DNA of 64,000 nucleotides from Paenibacillus woosongensis (GCF_009725165.1 NZ_WNZW01000001.1:992001-1056000); one strand, 5' to 3'; positions 1 to 9,768 are shown, numbered from the stretch's first letter. Made by a program: numbers and translations. The notes: a model not told the origin generated them from the letters alone.

Positions 1-743
1 TAACGCGTCATCCCGAACGGGCAAAAGCCAAGCTGCCGGAAGGCGTAGAAATCGCGGCGGGAGATCTGATGAAGCCGGAGACACTGAAGGAAGCGCTGCA
101 AGGGATCGAGGCCATGTTCTTGATTATCTCCAGCGACGAACCCCATGCTCATCTCTACACGGACCCGCAAGTTATAGCGCTGGCGGAAGCTGCCGGCGTG
201 AAGCGGGTTGTCGTACTGGTCGGCTATGAGGAAGGCATCGTAGAGGAAACGCTGCGAGCCAGCGGCATGCAATGGACGCTGATTAAGCCGGCGGAATTTA
301 TGGCCAACGTGCTGGCGGATTGGGGGGAGACCATCCGAACGGAAGGCGTCGTGCGGGAGTTCTACGGGGACGCGCTGAGCGCGCGGGTACACGAGGGCGA
401 TATTGCCGCCGTTGCTGTCGAGGCACTATTAGGCGGGGGGCATCACGGCCAAAGCTATCCGCTGACCGGACCCGAAGCGCTGACACGCCGGGAAGCGGTT
501 CGCGCGATCGCTGCGGCGGCCGGCAAGGACATCCCCTTCATCGAACTGACCGAGGATGAAGCACGCCAGCAATGGCGGGATCAGGGCTACGACGAGGAGA
601 ACGTCGATTTTTTTGTCCAGATCGCCAAAAGTCCGCCAGAGGCTGGCTATACCGTGCTGCCGACGGTCGAGCAAGTACTTGGGCGGCCAGCCCGGACGTT
701 TGCCGAGTGGGCAGACGAGCATAAGCGGATGTTTCTATCCTAA
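1..743 (+). CDS. NmrA-like NAD(P)-binding oxidoreductase, 5' end outside window
   Basis: The frame is open from position 3 through the first ATG at 69 and reads as protein before it (KLPEGVEIAAGDL), so the gene starts upstream of the window and its Rossmann glycine motif is not visible. What is present fits the second half of an NmrA/atypical short-chain dehydrogenase: a helix plus strand AAGVKRVVVLVG, then SGMQWTLIKPAEF, which matches the family pattern SG..WT..RP..F, and the HEGDIAAVAVEAL segment typical of these folds. Such proteins bind NAD(P)H and act as redox sensors or reductases in the cytosol; the substrate cannot be told. It ends 24 bases before the ABC transporter genes, so the three may be co-transcribed. 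Confidence 0.85.
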   Translation, partial: TRHPERAKAKLPEGVEIAAGDLMKPETLKEALQGIEAMFLIISSDEPHAHLYTDPQVIALAEAAGVKRVVVLVGYEEGIVEETLRASGMQWTLIKPAEFMANVLADWGETIRTEGVVREFYGDALSARVHEGDIAAVAVEALLGGGHHGQSYPLTGPEALTRREAVRAIAAAAGKDIPFIELTEDEARQQWRDQGYDEENVDFFVQIAKSPPEAGYTVLPTVEQVLGRPARTFAEWADEHKRMFLS

Positions 744-767
744 GGGGGATCAGAGGAGGGGTGAAAG

Positions 768-1723
768 ATGGCCTACGCCATAGAAGCGCATGGCTTGCGC
801 AAATCGTTCCAGACGCATGAGGCAGTACGTGGAGTGGACCTGGCGATTCGGCAAGGGGAGCTGTTCGCGCTCCTCGGTCCGAACGGCGCCGGCAAGACAA
901 CGACGATTCATATGCTGACCACACTGCTGCGCCCGGACGAGGGAACGGCAAGCATCTGTGGATACGACGTGGTGAAGGATGCCGCTGTCGTGCGCAGACA
1001 TATCAGTGTCACGGGTCAGTATGCGGCGCTGGACGAGTTGCTTACCGGCTGGCAAAACCTGACCCTGTTCGCAGGGCTTCAGGGCTATTCTCGCAAGAAT
1101 GCCTATGCGCTTACAGAAAAATTGCTCAAATCGTTCAATCTGGAGGATGCGGGCAGCCGAACGGTTGGAACATATTCCGGGGGCATGCGCCGACGGCTGG
1201 ACCTTGCAGCCGCCATTCTCTCGGCGCCCCAGGTGATGTTCCTCGATGAGCCAACGACCGGGCTTGATCCCAGAGCCGGCGTGAGCTGTGGGCAGCGGTT
1301 CGCCATTTGGTGAAGAACGGGACAACTGTGCTATTGACGACTCAGTACCTGGAAGAAGCCGACCAATTGGCCGATCGCATCGGTTTCATCGCTCAAGGCA
1401 AGGTCATCGCCGTCGGCACGCCAGAGCAGTTAAAAGCGTCGATCGGCGGCAAGACGCTGACGATCCGACTGGCGGAGGGGACCGATTCAGCTGACATTTG
1501 TCATCTGCTCGCAAACGAACATGGGCTAACAGCCCATTCGGAAGAAGACGGACTGACTGTGAAAGCAGCGGTGCCGGAAGCCGCGCTGGCGCATGCGGTC
1601 ATCGGCAACCTTATCAGTCAAGGGATAATGATTGACGACTTCGCCTTGAGCGAGCCGAACCTTGACGATGTGTACTTCGCGCTGACCCCAAATCGCGGAA
1701 ATGGAAATGAGGTGGCAACATGA
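768..1723 (+). pseudogene. DrrA-like ABC transporter ATPase, frameshifted
   Basis: ATP-binding subunit of an ABC-2 drug/antibiotic exporter, read in two frames. The first part (from ATG 768) carries Walker A GPNGAGKTT, the signature YSGGMRRR and Walker B FLDEPTTGLDP. Just after this, near 1272, the frame runs to a stop at 1311-1313 with an unrelated tail. The other frame, open through 1723, continues the family sequence with the H-loop region LTTQYLEEADQLADR and the C-terminal domain usual for DrrA-type ATPases. Adding one base near 1272 would restore a single protein of about 318 residues, the family's normal length. Either the gene is inactivated or this is a sequencing error; the intact permease that overlaps it argues that the loss is recent or not real. 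Confidence 0.85.
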
Positions 1724-2529
1724 GTATTCCGCAGACGTATGAAGGGCGAAAGCCGCGGCGAAGTCCGAGCGGCCTGGCCGCAACTGCGCTATTTATACGA
1801 AGAACGCTGCATCATATGAGAAACAACGGCTTCGGTCTGGCCGTTGAGGCTGTCTTGTCGCCGATTGTCATGCTGCTCATCTTCACCTTCTTGTTCAGCG
1901 GGGCGATTGCCGGCTCTGTCAGCGGGTATATTCAGTATCTGCTGCCGGGCATCCTCGTGCTGACCGTTGTGCCGATGACGGTGTATAGCGGTACGACGTT
2001 ATGCACGGATATCGCCAGAGGCGTCTATCATCGGTTCCGCACAATGCCGTTTTGGCAGCCCGCCGCCCTCTTCGGTTCGGTTATCGCCGATGGCTTGCGC
2101 TACTTGGCAGCAGTGCTCACTGTTCTGACCATGGGATTTGCGCTTGGCTTCCGGCCGGGCGGGGGTATCGGTGGCGCTGTGCTGGCGGGGATATATGTTT
2201 TATTTTTTGCCTATAGTGTAAGTTGGGTGTTTTCGCTCATAGGTAATGTAGCCAAGCAACCCGAGACAGTATCGGGCACAAGCATGATGCTTGTTTACCC
2301 CCTTCTATTCGCCAGCAACGTGCTCGTCGACACATCGACAATGCCCCGATGGCTGCAGGTAGCGGTCGATATGAACCCGATCAGCGCAGCCGTTGCTCTG
2401 ACGCGCGGACTGTTTCACGGAACTGCAGACGCAGCCGACCTCGCGGCGGGCATCGGCGTCGGCCTGCTGCTGATCATGGTCTTCGTTCCGCTGACAATAT
2501 ACGTTTACTTAAAGAGGCAAGTCCGGTAG
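1720..2529 (+). CDS. ABC-2 type permease (DrrB-like)
   Basis: Membrane subunit of the exporter whose ATPase lies just upstream. The start overlaps the ATPase stop as ATGA, the arrangement of translationally coupled partners. The 269-residue product has a short charged N-terminus, then about six hydrophobic segments (for example VLSPIVMLLIFTFLF and IGVGLLLIMVFVPLTIY), and the ABC-2 landmark MNPISAAVALTRGLFHG before the last helix. Family members export daunorubicin-like drugs or other hydrophobic compounds; the substrate here is unknown. Confidence 0.9.
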   Translation: MSIPQTYEGRKPRRSPSGLAATALFIRRTLHHMRNNGFGLAVEAVLSPIVMLLIFTFLFSGAIAGSVSGYIQYLLPGILVLTVVPMTVYSGTTLCTDIARGVYHRFRTMPFWQPAALFGSVIADGLRYLAAVLTVLTMGFALGFRPGGGIGGAVLAGIYVLFFAYSVSWVFSLIGNVAKQPETVSGTSMMLVYPLLFASNVLVDTSTMPRWLQVAVDMNPISAAVALTRGLFHGTADAADLAAGIGVGLLLIMVFVPLTIYVYLKRQVR

Positions 2530-2578
2530 GAGATTCCCATTTTATCGAAAAACGATTCAAGGGAAACGGCGATGATCA

Positions 2579-2625
2579 AACTTAGTCCGCTTATTTAGTT
2601 TCCATAAATGAGCGAACTAAGTTTT
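2579..2625. terminator. Bidirectional terminator between convergent genes
   Basis: AACTTAGT at 2579-2586 pairs with ACTAAGTT further on, with a further stem CGCTTATTTA/TAAATGAGCG around a TTTC loop, followed by a run of T on the plus strand. The stop codon of the minus-strand J-domain gene (2595) lies inside the loop side, so the two convergent genes share this hairpin. Confidence 0.8.
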
Positions 2626-3959
2626 TTTCTATTCATATGCCTATGATAAGCAAACGTCCCTTTTACGCCATCAATAAACAATATAATAAGCACTAAAGAT
2701 AGTAGTATTAAAAAAAGAGGCCCATCTTCTAGTTCGATAAATAAAAATAGATATAAATTGGATAATACAAAGTATACCAACATCAATACCGCGCAAGTTC
2801 TGCTTTTTTTATATACACCGCACGTTAAAATCAATGGAACAATGATATTCAAATAATTATGCCATCCATACCAGAAGTTCAAATCCCAGAATACGAAAGC
2901 TTGAAAAAGCGTGAAGAGCACAAATAAAATTCCTCCTGCAACTCCTTTATCAACTTCAATAAATTTATCGCTTACGGAGCTTCCATAGATATTTGACACA
3001 TCCTGACTCAAAAAACCGTGTTGCTGCAGATACCTACACTCTTTTTCCGCCTCGTGAAACCGCTGCTCCTCATACAAGATTTGCGCTATCAGCAAGCGAG
3101 CTTCGTACTCCTCTGGTTTCAGCTCAAGAACCTGCTGCAAACATGACATGGCCTCTGGCCTTTGGCCGAGCATGATGTAACATTTCGCCCGCAGAAGCTG
3201 TAAATCCGGGTCATCCCGGAACATTGCATGGGCCTCCTCCAGATCATCCCTGGCTGCGACCGGGTTCTCTTCCATAAGCAGGGTTTGAGCATCCTGCCTA
3301 AGCGTGAGATAGTGTTCGATATCGAAATCAAGCTGTCTGCCTTCAAAGCATGCATACCCTAACTCCTTAGTTCCCTGAATTTGCCTGAGGATAAAGGCTA
3401 TTTCGTCCTGATCATAAATTTCAAATAAATACTCCTTCCGCTCCAGCAGTTGGAAGGATTGGTTCAAGATCTCCCACACCGCTCGCGGTAAATGTCGGCG
3501 ATCTTCCAAAAACTTCAGAAGTTTGCATAGCCGTTCTCCCTGGTATTCCATGTTCCACATATAATCATTCGTCATCAACGCATTCCAATGCTCAGGGTTC
3601 ATCCGGCGGGAAAAATCGTCGTACAACGCCTCCATCTGCTCAAAAAACATCTGAGCAGAATAATCTGATTCCCATGTATGCTGTATTACTACAGCTTCTC
3701 CATCCGTGTCATTTGTACCATATGTATCGTTCCATCCACTCTCTTCTATGTCGCAATAGGATTCCTCGTATTCGCAATAGGATTCCTCGTATTGAAGTAC
3801 TCTGACCTGTTTCTTGGCCCATTCATAGGCTTCGCGAAGAAACTGGTAACCCTCGGGATCCTCTTCAGGATGATGAATCCGCAATTGTTTAGCGTACGCC
3901 TTCTTAATGACGGACTCGTCCTTTGTTGGACGGATCCCTAATATAGCCCAATAATTCAT
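2595..3959 (-). CDS. J-domain/TPR membrane protein (paralogue 1)
   Basis: Start taken at the ATG giving MNYWAILGI, four codons inside the longest frame, to match the paralogue at 11689-13002. Residues 1-55 form a short J-domain (helix KKAYAKQL, then HHPEEDPEGY) in which the canonical HPD is HPE. A mid-region of helical repeats (about residues 230-310) looks like TPR, and the last 120 residues hold four or five hydrophobic segments. J-domain proteins recruit Hsp70 through HPD; HPE suggests altered or lost stimulation. No partner gene lies beside this copy. The two paralogues are highly similar through the J-domain and TPR region and differ in the membrane part. Confidence 0.75.
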   Translation of the reverse strand: MNYWAILGIRPTKDESVIKKAYAKQLRIHHPEEDPEGYQFLREAYEWAKKQVRVLQYEESYCEYEESYCDIEESGWNDTYGTNDTDGEAVVIQHTWESDYSAQMFFEQMEALYDDFSRRMNPEHWNALMTNDYMWNMEYQGERLCKLLKFLEDRRHLPRAVWEILNQSFQLLERKEYLFEIYDQDEIAFILRQIQGTKELGYACFEGRQLDFDIEHYLTLRQDAQTLLMEENPVAARDDLEEAHAMFRDDPDLQLLRAKCYIMLGQRPEAMSCLQQVLELKPEEYEARLLIAQILYEEQRFHEAEKECRYLQQHGFLSQDVSNIYGSSVSDKFIEVDKGVAGGILFVLFTLFQAFVFWDLNFWYGWHNYLNIIVPLILTCGVYKKSRTCAVLMLVYFVLSNLYLFLFIELEDGPLFLILLSLVLIILFIDGVKGTFAYHRHMNRKKLSSLIYGN

Positions 3960-4073
3960 TGCTCCATCCACCCTTTCCTATCTCGGCGACTGCATTCTTA
4001 TTATAATTTCATATATTTCCCTCCCCGTCCATATATGGTAAGGTATGACCTAGTACTATTGTCGGAGGAAATC

Positions 4074-4520
4074 ATGAAGAAACTCAGTATTCTATGTTTA
4101 CTATTTATTATGGTCGTCGCCGGTTGCAGTACCGACTCTTCATCATCAGAGGGAGCTGACGCGCCTATCCCCATTGAAGAAACGGTAACCGTAGGGGATA
4201 TGGATATTACTGTCGAATCGTTTGTAGATCACAGGAAAGGGAATAGGAACCGAATTGTAACCGTAAACGTTAGTGCGAAAATAGCACATGACAACAATAT
4301 CGAACTCCGGACCGAGTATTTCACTTTAGTGGATGCCGAAGGCACCCGCTATTATCCTGATCTGTCTAAAAGCCAAATCTTGAACCCGCCGCTATCCCCG
4401 GATCCGCACGGACAAATTCATTTCGAGCTCCCCCGGAATACACGTTCACTGGCCATTGCCATTACGAACAATCCTTTAAGCGCAAATGCCGAGTATTCGA
4501 CGGTTACGTTAATGTACTGA
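4074..4520 (+). CDS. Lipoprotein with DUF4352-like domain
   Basis: The ATG at 4074 follows GGAGGAAATC at good distance and gives a clear lipoprotein signal: MKK, a hydrophobic core, and lipobox VVAGC. After cleavage a Ser-rich linker (STDSSSSEG) leads to a beta-rich domain of about 110 residues (VTVGDMDITVESF, FTLVDAEGTRYYPD) that looks like the immunoglobulin-like DUF4352 family of Bacillota. Likely anchored to the outer face of the membrane; role unknown. Single gene between convergent and co-directional neighbours. Confidence 0.75.
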   Translation: MKKLSILCLLFIMVVAGCSTDSSSSEGADAPIPIEETVTVGDMDITVESFVDHRKGNRNRIVTVNVSAKIAHDNNIELRTEYFTLVDAEGTRYYPDLSKSQILNPPLSPDPHGQIHFELPRNTRSLAIAITNNPLSANAEYSTVTLMY

Positions 4521-4636
4521 GACAATAAATTGCATTATGTCATTCCCTTTGTAAGCCAGCGTGTACTACTTTTTTTCGGATTAGGGAAAGGTAACAGAAC
4601 AGATCATAAAATATAGATTTTTGAAAGGGTGAAAAC

Positions 4637-5128
4637 ATGACGAATTCTGTTACCGACAATCAGGAAGCGATCAAAACCGTCCATGAATTAATCAAAGGGA
4701 TCGAAACCGCGATGCTAACGACAGTCTCAGAAGAGGGACTTGTATCTCGGCCCATGAAAACCCAGGATGTCGAGTTTGACGGGACTCTTTGGTTCCTGAC
4801 AAAAAAGGATAGCGGCAAATTCCACGAGCTGCTTCATAATCAACACGTAAACGTAGCCTATGTAGGAAAATCCTATGTCTCTATCCGCGGTAAAGCTGAA
4901 TTAGTGGATGATCAGGAGAAATTGCAACAACTCTGGAATCCGATGTACGAGGAACTGCTTGAAGCCACTTCTGATGATCCTAATCTGGTTCTCATCAAGG
5001 TAAATGCGGAAACTGCGGAGTACTGGGATTCGGGCAATAAATTTAAAATGGTCAAATTCTTGTTCCGCAGAATGTTAGGCAAGAATACCGAGGGGACGGA
5101 TATGAATCAGATTGTTAATTTGAGTTAA
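4637..5128 (+). CDS. Pyridoxamine 5'-phosphate oxidase-fold general stress protein
   Basis: 163 residues with a good RBS (GAAAGGGTGAAAAC). The pattern matches the general stress protein 26 branch of the flavin-binding split barrel: AMLTTVSEEGLVSRPM, then LWFLTKKDSGK, VNVAYVGKSYVSIRGKAEL, and a C-terminal AEYWDSG. Family members bind FMN or a related flavin and act in the cytosol, usually in stress tolerance; the substrate is unknown. Confidence 0.88.
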   Translation: MTNSVTDNQEAIKTVHELIKGIETAMLTTVSEEGLVSRPMKTQDVEFDGTLWFLTKKDSGKFHELLHNQHVNVAYVGKSYVSIRGKAELVDDQEKLQQLWNPMYEELLEATSDDPNLVLIKVNAETAEYWDSGNKFKMVKFLFRRMLGKNTEGTDMNQIVNLS

Positions 5129-5297
5129 GGCCATATTATATTGGCGGGGTTCTCCGGCCGTCTGTAACGGCAGGTTTTCATAAATCGGCCACCATTTTGA
5201 TGGCCTAAAATATGAAACTGCCCCGCCCATCTGACTATGGCTAAGCCGTTTGAGATGGCCACATCCGGCTAGTTGCGAAGTCACTCGCCTGCCAGGA

Positions 5298-5543
5298 TTA
5301 CTGCCGACTTTCCTGGCACTCCATCAAATAAAATAAATAATCCGTTGGAACTCCAGCATACCCTTGCTGCTTCAACATCGCGATCACATTGCCACGGTGA
5401 TACGTCCCGTGATTGACCACATGATGCAGAATATCGGAGAAATGCGTATCGAGCCGGCCATACTTTGGATGCTCAATCGTCATCGCCTTGTCCGGATTCG
5501 GCGTACGCCGGAGCAAATCGCGGAACTGTTCGCATAGATACAT
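5298..5543 (-). pseudogene. DinB-family C-terminal fragment
   Basis: 81 residues that align with the last helix bundle of DinB/YfiT-like proteins: HVVNHGTYHRGNV supplies the two His of the usual metal site, followed by MLKQQGY and the terminal DYLFYL. Full DinB proteins are about 150-165 residues, so the first half is missing. The ATG at 5543 has GGAGGGGTGA before it, but the missing N-terminal helices, which carry the first metal-binding His, make function unlikely. Bases 5129-5297 contain only imperfect inverted repeats (for example GGCGGGG/CCCCGCC). Confidence 0.6.
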
Positions 5544-5643
5544 TCACCCCTCCTTGATTCGTCATCATAAGACTGTCACTGCCGCAGCCGTATCTCTATC
5601 GTATACCGGGTTTGCTGACAACCGGTGTCAGTGAAGTTCAGGC

Positions 5644-6615
5644 TCAATCGGTATTGTTATCGTAATGTTTGGCGATTCCATACGCCATTTCCCGGATCAT
5701 GCACTTCAGTTCAAGCGGTTCCCGAATCCGAATGGCCGTGCCAAACGTGATCAGATACATCGGAAGGTACTTGTTCATTGTCGGGACATCGAGCAGAAAC
5801 CGGGCCTCTCGATCGCTCCGTTCGGTCAAATAGTGGCGCAAATGCCAGTGGGCGCAAACCGCATTCAATGCGTCGGACTCTCCCTCAATGCAAATGACCG
5901 TCAACGGTCCGTCCGCCTCCCGACTTCGCTCGGACTGGTCGCGGAGGTAAGTCGACGCGGAGAAATGCAGAGGCTGATCAAATCGCAATTCGGTCTCCTC
6001 CAGCCCCTCGATTCGATCTACACGGAACGTCCGAACCCCCTGAGAACGATGGCAGAAGGCGACAGCGTACCATTCATTCCGATCGTAAGCCAACCCATAC
6101 GGATCAACCTTACGTTCGTATGTCTGCTCAGCATTTGCTTTACGATAGGCGATGCGGACCGTTCTTCCCTCCTTCGCCGCCTGCTCTAGATCCCTGAGCA
6201 ACCGAATGACGGAAGGCGGACGCGCTGGAGCAATCACATCCAAGCCGCTTGTCTGACGGGACAAATCATGGCGCTGCTCCTCATGCAGCCCGCTCTCCAC
6301 CTTCTTTAATGCGCTCTGTAACTCCTCCGTATATGGATAGCCTGCGCCTTGCGCAAATTTAAATGCGTCTACAAGCGCCTTCAGCTCTAAGGAATTGAAG
6401 AACAGTGGCGTCTCCTTAAAGCTGTCCAGAATGCGAATCCCGCCATCATGGCCTGATTCTGCGATTACCGGTACACCGCTGGCACATAATGCATCGATAT
6501 ATCGATACACGGTCCGTACGCTAATCTCCAAACTGTCCGCGATCTGCGCAGCGGTGAGCTTTCTACCGGAGCGCAGCATCCAGAGCATGGACAGCATGTT
6601 ATCCCATTTTGCCAT
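5644..6615 (-). CDS. YafY-type HTH/WYL transcriptional regulator
   Basis: Start chosen at MAKWDNML because GAGGGTAATTTCG precedes it; the longer frame begins nine codons earlier without a site. Residues 1-60 form an HTH_11 DNA-binding domain (LTAAQIADSLEISVRTVYRY). The C-terminal WYL region (about 135-215) includes RIAYRKANAE and YGLAYDRNEWYAVAFCH. WYL proteins sense small ligands or nucleic acids and act as repressors or activators. It faces away from the genes upstream; targets are not evident. Confidence 0.85.
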   Translation of the reverse strand: MAKWDNMLSMLWMLRSGRKLTAAQIADSLEISVRTVYRYIDALCASGVPVIAESGHDGGIRILDSFKETPLFFNSLELKALVDAFKFAQGAGYPYTEELQSALKKVESGLHEEQRHDLSRQTSGLDVIAPARPPSVIRLLRDLEQAAKEGRTVRIAYRKANAEQTYERKVDPYGLAYDRNEWYAVAFCHRSQGVRTFRVDRIEGLEETELRFDQPLHFSASTYLRDQSERSREADGPLTVICIEGESDALNAVCAHWHLRHYLTERSDREARFLLDVPTMNKYLPMYLITFGTAIRIREPLELKCMIREMAYGIAKHYDNNTD

Positions 6616-6684
6616 CGAAATTACCCTCTTTTCCTTCCTCAAATTAAGGGAACTAATTAGAAATCAGATCGAGTGACTGATAAT

Positions 6685-8109
6685 TCATTTCACTGCCGGA
6701 ATCAACGTGGACCAAGACGATTCATTCACCGTTCCTGTGAACCGGTAAACGGGTTGGTAATATCCTTTTGAATCATAGGTATAGATTAACTCATATTCAT
6801 CAACATTCAGTTGGTCGCCATTTTTCAAGTCATTGTAAACATAAAAGTTCCCCTTGGCAACTTCCATATAGGCTTGAGCCGGACTAATAATTTCAATTTT
6901 GCGTACAAACTTGTTCTCTTGTATGGAGTAAAATAAGCTATGTGGAATTTGGTGTTCTCCGGAAGGTACAATCATTACCATTCCACTTGCATAATCGCTA
7001 TTTCCTCGAGCGATGTCTGCGATGGATCGTTCAATATCCCAACGAAGCGTATCTTCATTTTGTGTGCTGAATACTGCATTTGGGGGTAATATGCCGCTCG
7101 AAAGCATCCAGCTTTCATAATACTCTCCATGCTTGGCCAATTCCTCCTGCTCCATCGGGCCGCTTCCATCACCTTCGGTTGATAGCCACCATCCGCCATC
7201 GTTGACAGCGTAATTAAACGTATATTCCTTTCCGTCATCGGCAAGAAGCATCCATATGCGGTTAAATCCATCCATGCGAACGCCGCCGACCTGCTGCAGG
7301 TCAAAAGTACGCTTCATCAACGCTGCCATCTCTTCCCCATATTTAAGATGATGAATGCGGCTGTTGGAATACAGAGATACCGGTTCGGCCCCGGTTGGTA
7401 AATCGGCGTTAAGCGTTACTTTAACATGACTCATGTCTTGCGCAATCGCCGGACGAATGGACAGGTTGCCAAGCTCTTTCATATGGTAGACAAGCAGAGC
7501 TCCGGAAAAAAGAAGTACGAATAATAGCGGTATACTGAGCGCCCTCCATACAGATTTGACCGCGATCTTTCGTCGTTCAGCGATGTCTAGGATTGCGCTC
7601 ATCACGAAATATCCCGCCATACTTCCAAGTGTATTGTGTAAAATATCGTCCAGTTCAAAAATCCCCCTGCGGCTCAACATCTGAATACACTCAATGCCCA
7701 GCGTGATAAGAAGCGACAGAAGCAGAACGGGAACAAAGCGGCGCGTTGTTTTGCTTAGAAGCGGCAGCAGGAAACCGAGCGGAGCGAACATCAGCATGTT
7801 AAAAATAATCAACTGCCATTCCTGTAACGACCATTGATTCCATGCGTTCACATAACCGCTGAAAAGCTGGAAATTAAACCATCCCTCATAATTAGCGCCT
7901 CTGCTGAATGTCGTTAATACCATAACCACAACAAACCACGCCAGAATCAGGAAGACCGTGATAACCTGCCTGGCGGTTACCGTTCTTCTCCCGCCCCTCT
8001 TTCGATAGAAGGCATAGGATAAATACGATACCCCGATGAATACCAAAGCTATGATCAGCGCCGTCGGCAGAATCGGCAACAGTCTGTCAATGATTCCTTG
8101 TAAATCCAT
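6685..8109 (-). CDS. VanZ-like membrane protein with extracellular C-terminal region
   Basis: 474 residues. The first 210 contain six hydrophobic segments with the VanZ landmarks NMLMFAPLGFLLPLL and ITLGIECIQ..R.GIFELDDILHN. The remaining 260 residues are soluble and probably outside the cell, with no recognised domain. VanZ proteins were named for low-level teicoplanin resistance; most chromosomal copies have no known role. It begins after a good RBS and is a single transcript. Confidence 0.85.
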   Translation of the reverse strand: MDLQGIIDRLLPILPTALIIALVFIGVSYLSYAFYRKRGGRRTVTARQVITVFLILAWFVVVMVLTTFSRGANYEGWFNFQLFSGYVNAWNQWSLQEWQLIIFNMLMFAPLGFLLPLLSKTTRRFVPVLLLSLLITLGIECIQMLSRRGIFELDDILHNTLGSMAGYFVMSAILDIAERRKIAVKSVWRALSIPLLFVLLFSGALLVYHMKELGNLSIRPAIAQDMSHVKVTLNADLPTGAEPVSLYSNSRIHHLKYGEEMAALMKRTFDLQQVGGVRMDGFNRIWMLLADDGKEYTFNYAVNDGGWWLSTEGDGSGPMEQEELAKHGEYYESWMLSSGILPPNAVFSTQNEDTLRWDIERSIADIARGNSDYASGMVMIVPSGEHQIPHSLFYSIQENKFVRKIEIISPAQAYMEVAKGNFYVYNDLKNGDQLNVDEYELIYTYDSKGYYQPVYRFTGTVNESSWSTLIPAVK

Positions 8110-8205
8110 GAATAAACCCTCCTTTTTAGGACTTGGTATGAGGCTGACATTTCTATAACGAAATACAACACCATTTATTTCACCTATATCTTAAATTTGT
8201 AAGCG

Positions 8206-8243
8206 AAAAAAAGAGCCTCCGATTTAATCATCTGGTTAGGCTC
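8206..8243 (-). terminator. Terminator of the oxidoreductase gene
   Basis: On the minus strand GAGCCT pairs with AGGCTC across a loop containing GATGATTAAATC, followed by seven T. It lies directly downstream of the gene ending at 8267. The same loop occurs in the terminator at 13169-13207. Confidence 0.85.
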
Positions 8244-8266
8244 CTAAACTAATAATGCCTCAAACT

Positions 8267-9181
8267 TTAGTCGAGGGTGAGGACGATCTTCCCGCGGCCG
8301 CGTCTTGTTTCGATAGCCCGGTGGGCATCGCCGACCCGATCCAGCGGGAAGGTCTCTCTGATATGGATGTGCAGCTTGCCTTTTGAATGTAATTCGACCA
8401 GTTCTGCAAGGCGGGCTGCGGAGCGTTCGCCGCGGACAACGCGGAGGCCCAGCTCCTTGATCAGGTCATAGGCGTAAAACGTGCATATCCGTTCCTTGTC
8501 CCGCACTAAGTCCACCGCAGCCCGAAGCCCCTCGCCTCCAGCAGTATCGAATGCGGCGTCGATGCCATCCGGCGCAATCGCGCGTACTCGCTCGGCCAGT
8601 CCTTCCTCATATGTCAGCGGGACAGCGCCCAACGAACGAAGGTAGTCGTGATTCCTCTCGCTGGCAGTACCAATGACGGTCTGGGCCCCCCACTCCTTCG
8701 CCAGCTGTACAGCAAAAGCACCCAGCGATCCAGCCGCGCCATTGATCAATACAGTATCGCCTGGCCCAACACCGATGGCTTTCAAGGCAATATACGCCCC
8801 TTGGCCATTGCCGGTCAGCCCCCCTGCCTCTTCCCAGGTCATACTCCGGGGCTTGCTTACGATTTGATTTATGCCCACAACCACGTATTCCGCGTAACAA
8901 TTCATTAGTGCGAAGCCGAGCACCTCGCTGCCTATTTGAAAGCCCGTAACACCTTCACCCACTTGATCGATGATGCCCGCGAACTCATTGCCCGGAATTT
9001 GCGGAAGTTGAATGACGACGCCCTTCGGTGCCCAGCCGCTCCGCAGGCCGCAATCATAATGCTGTACCCCGGCCGTTTTTACCCGGATCCTGACTTGGCC
9101 TGGACCGGCCTGCGGGTCGGGAAACGACATAACCTCCATCACCTCGGGTCCGCCGACCGAACGAAATGCTGCTGCTTTCAT
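8267..9181 (-). CDS. NADP-dependent quinone oxidoreductase-type (MDR) enzyme
   Basis: 304 residues of the zinc-free medium-chain dehydrogenase family. The N-terminal GroES-like domain has GPGQVRIRVKTAGV and PGNEFAGIIDQVGEGV; the nucleotide-binding domain has VLINGAAGSLGAFAVQLAKEWGA, close to the AAGGVG motif of quinone oxidoreductases. No structural zinc cysteines are seen. It should reduce quinones or enals with NADPH in the cytosol. Confidence 0.9.
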   Translation of the reverse strand: MKAAAFRSVGGPEVMEVMSFPDPQAGPGQVRIRVKTAGVQHYDCGLRSGWAPKGVVIQLPQIPGNEFAGIIDQVGEGVTGFQIGSEVLGFALMNCYAEYVVVGINQIVSKPRSMTWEEAGGLTGNGQGAYIALKAIGVGPGDTVLINGAAGSLGAFAVQLAKEWGAQTVIGTASERNHDYLRSLGAVPLTYEEGLAERVRAIAPDGIDAAFDTAGGEGLRAAVDLVRDKERICTFYAYDLIKELGLRVVRGERSAARLAELVELHSKGKLHIHIRETFPLDRVGDAHRAIETRRGRGKIVLTLD

Positions 9182-9225
9182 AGTGTAACCCTCCCTTACT
9201 TATCCATATTTTAGAGCGCCATCAA

Positions 9226-9768
9226 TTACCGTAATGTTTTTAAAGCGCGGCTCCATGCGATAAGCTGATCTAACATTTCGTTTATTTTACCTACGTGCAG
9301 TTCGGCAGGTTTAAATGTTTTGAAGCTCTCAAAATCCGTAAACAGCGAAAATGTTGGATGTGTGCGAACGTCCGCTACGAGTAATTCTCCTAAAATTCCG
9401 CGTAAATGTTCCGCTGCGCGGGCTCCGCCCGTTGAACCATAGCTAACGATGCCGGCCGCCTTATTGTTCCATTCGCTTCGTGCTGAATCCAGTGCATTTT
9501 TTAACACTCCGGTAATGCTGTGATTGTATTCCTGGACAATGAACACGAAACCGTCCAAGCTGGATAGCTTTTCAGACCATGCGATTAATCCAGGTTCTTC
9601 AGCAGCCCCTTCTCCAAAAAAGGGCAATCGAAAGTCCGCAATATCCACGATTTCATAATTCGCATCTCCATGCCTGTCAGCGATTTCTTTAACCCAGTTT
9701 CCTACTTGTGGACTTACGCGTCCTTGGCGTGTGCTTCCCAGAATAATACCGATGTTTAGCGGTTTCAT
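9226..9768 (-). CDS. NAD(P)H-dependent FMN reductase
   Basis: Start set at MKPLNIGIILGS because GGGAGGAATTC lies just before it; the longer frame adds 37 residues with no family similarity. The flavodoxin-like fold shows the phosphate-binding loop GSTRQGR, the acidic DFRLPFF segment, FIVQEYNHSITGVLKNALD and SYGSTGGARAAEHL, all standard for the NADPH:FMN reductase family. It is divergent from the LysR gene, the usual layout of a regulator and its target. Confidence 0.92.
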   Translation of the reverse strand: MKPLNIGIILGSTRQGRVSPQVGNWVKEIADRHGDANYEIVDIADFRLPFFGEGAAEEPGLIAWSEKLSSLDGFVFIVQEYNHSITGVLKNALDSARSEWNNKAAGIVSYGSTGGARAAEHLRGILGELLVADVRTHPTFSLFTDFESFKTFKPAELHVGKINEMLDQLIAWSRALKTLR

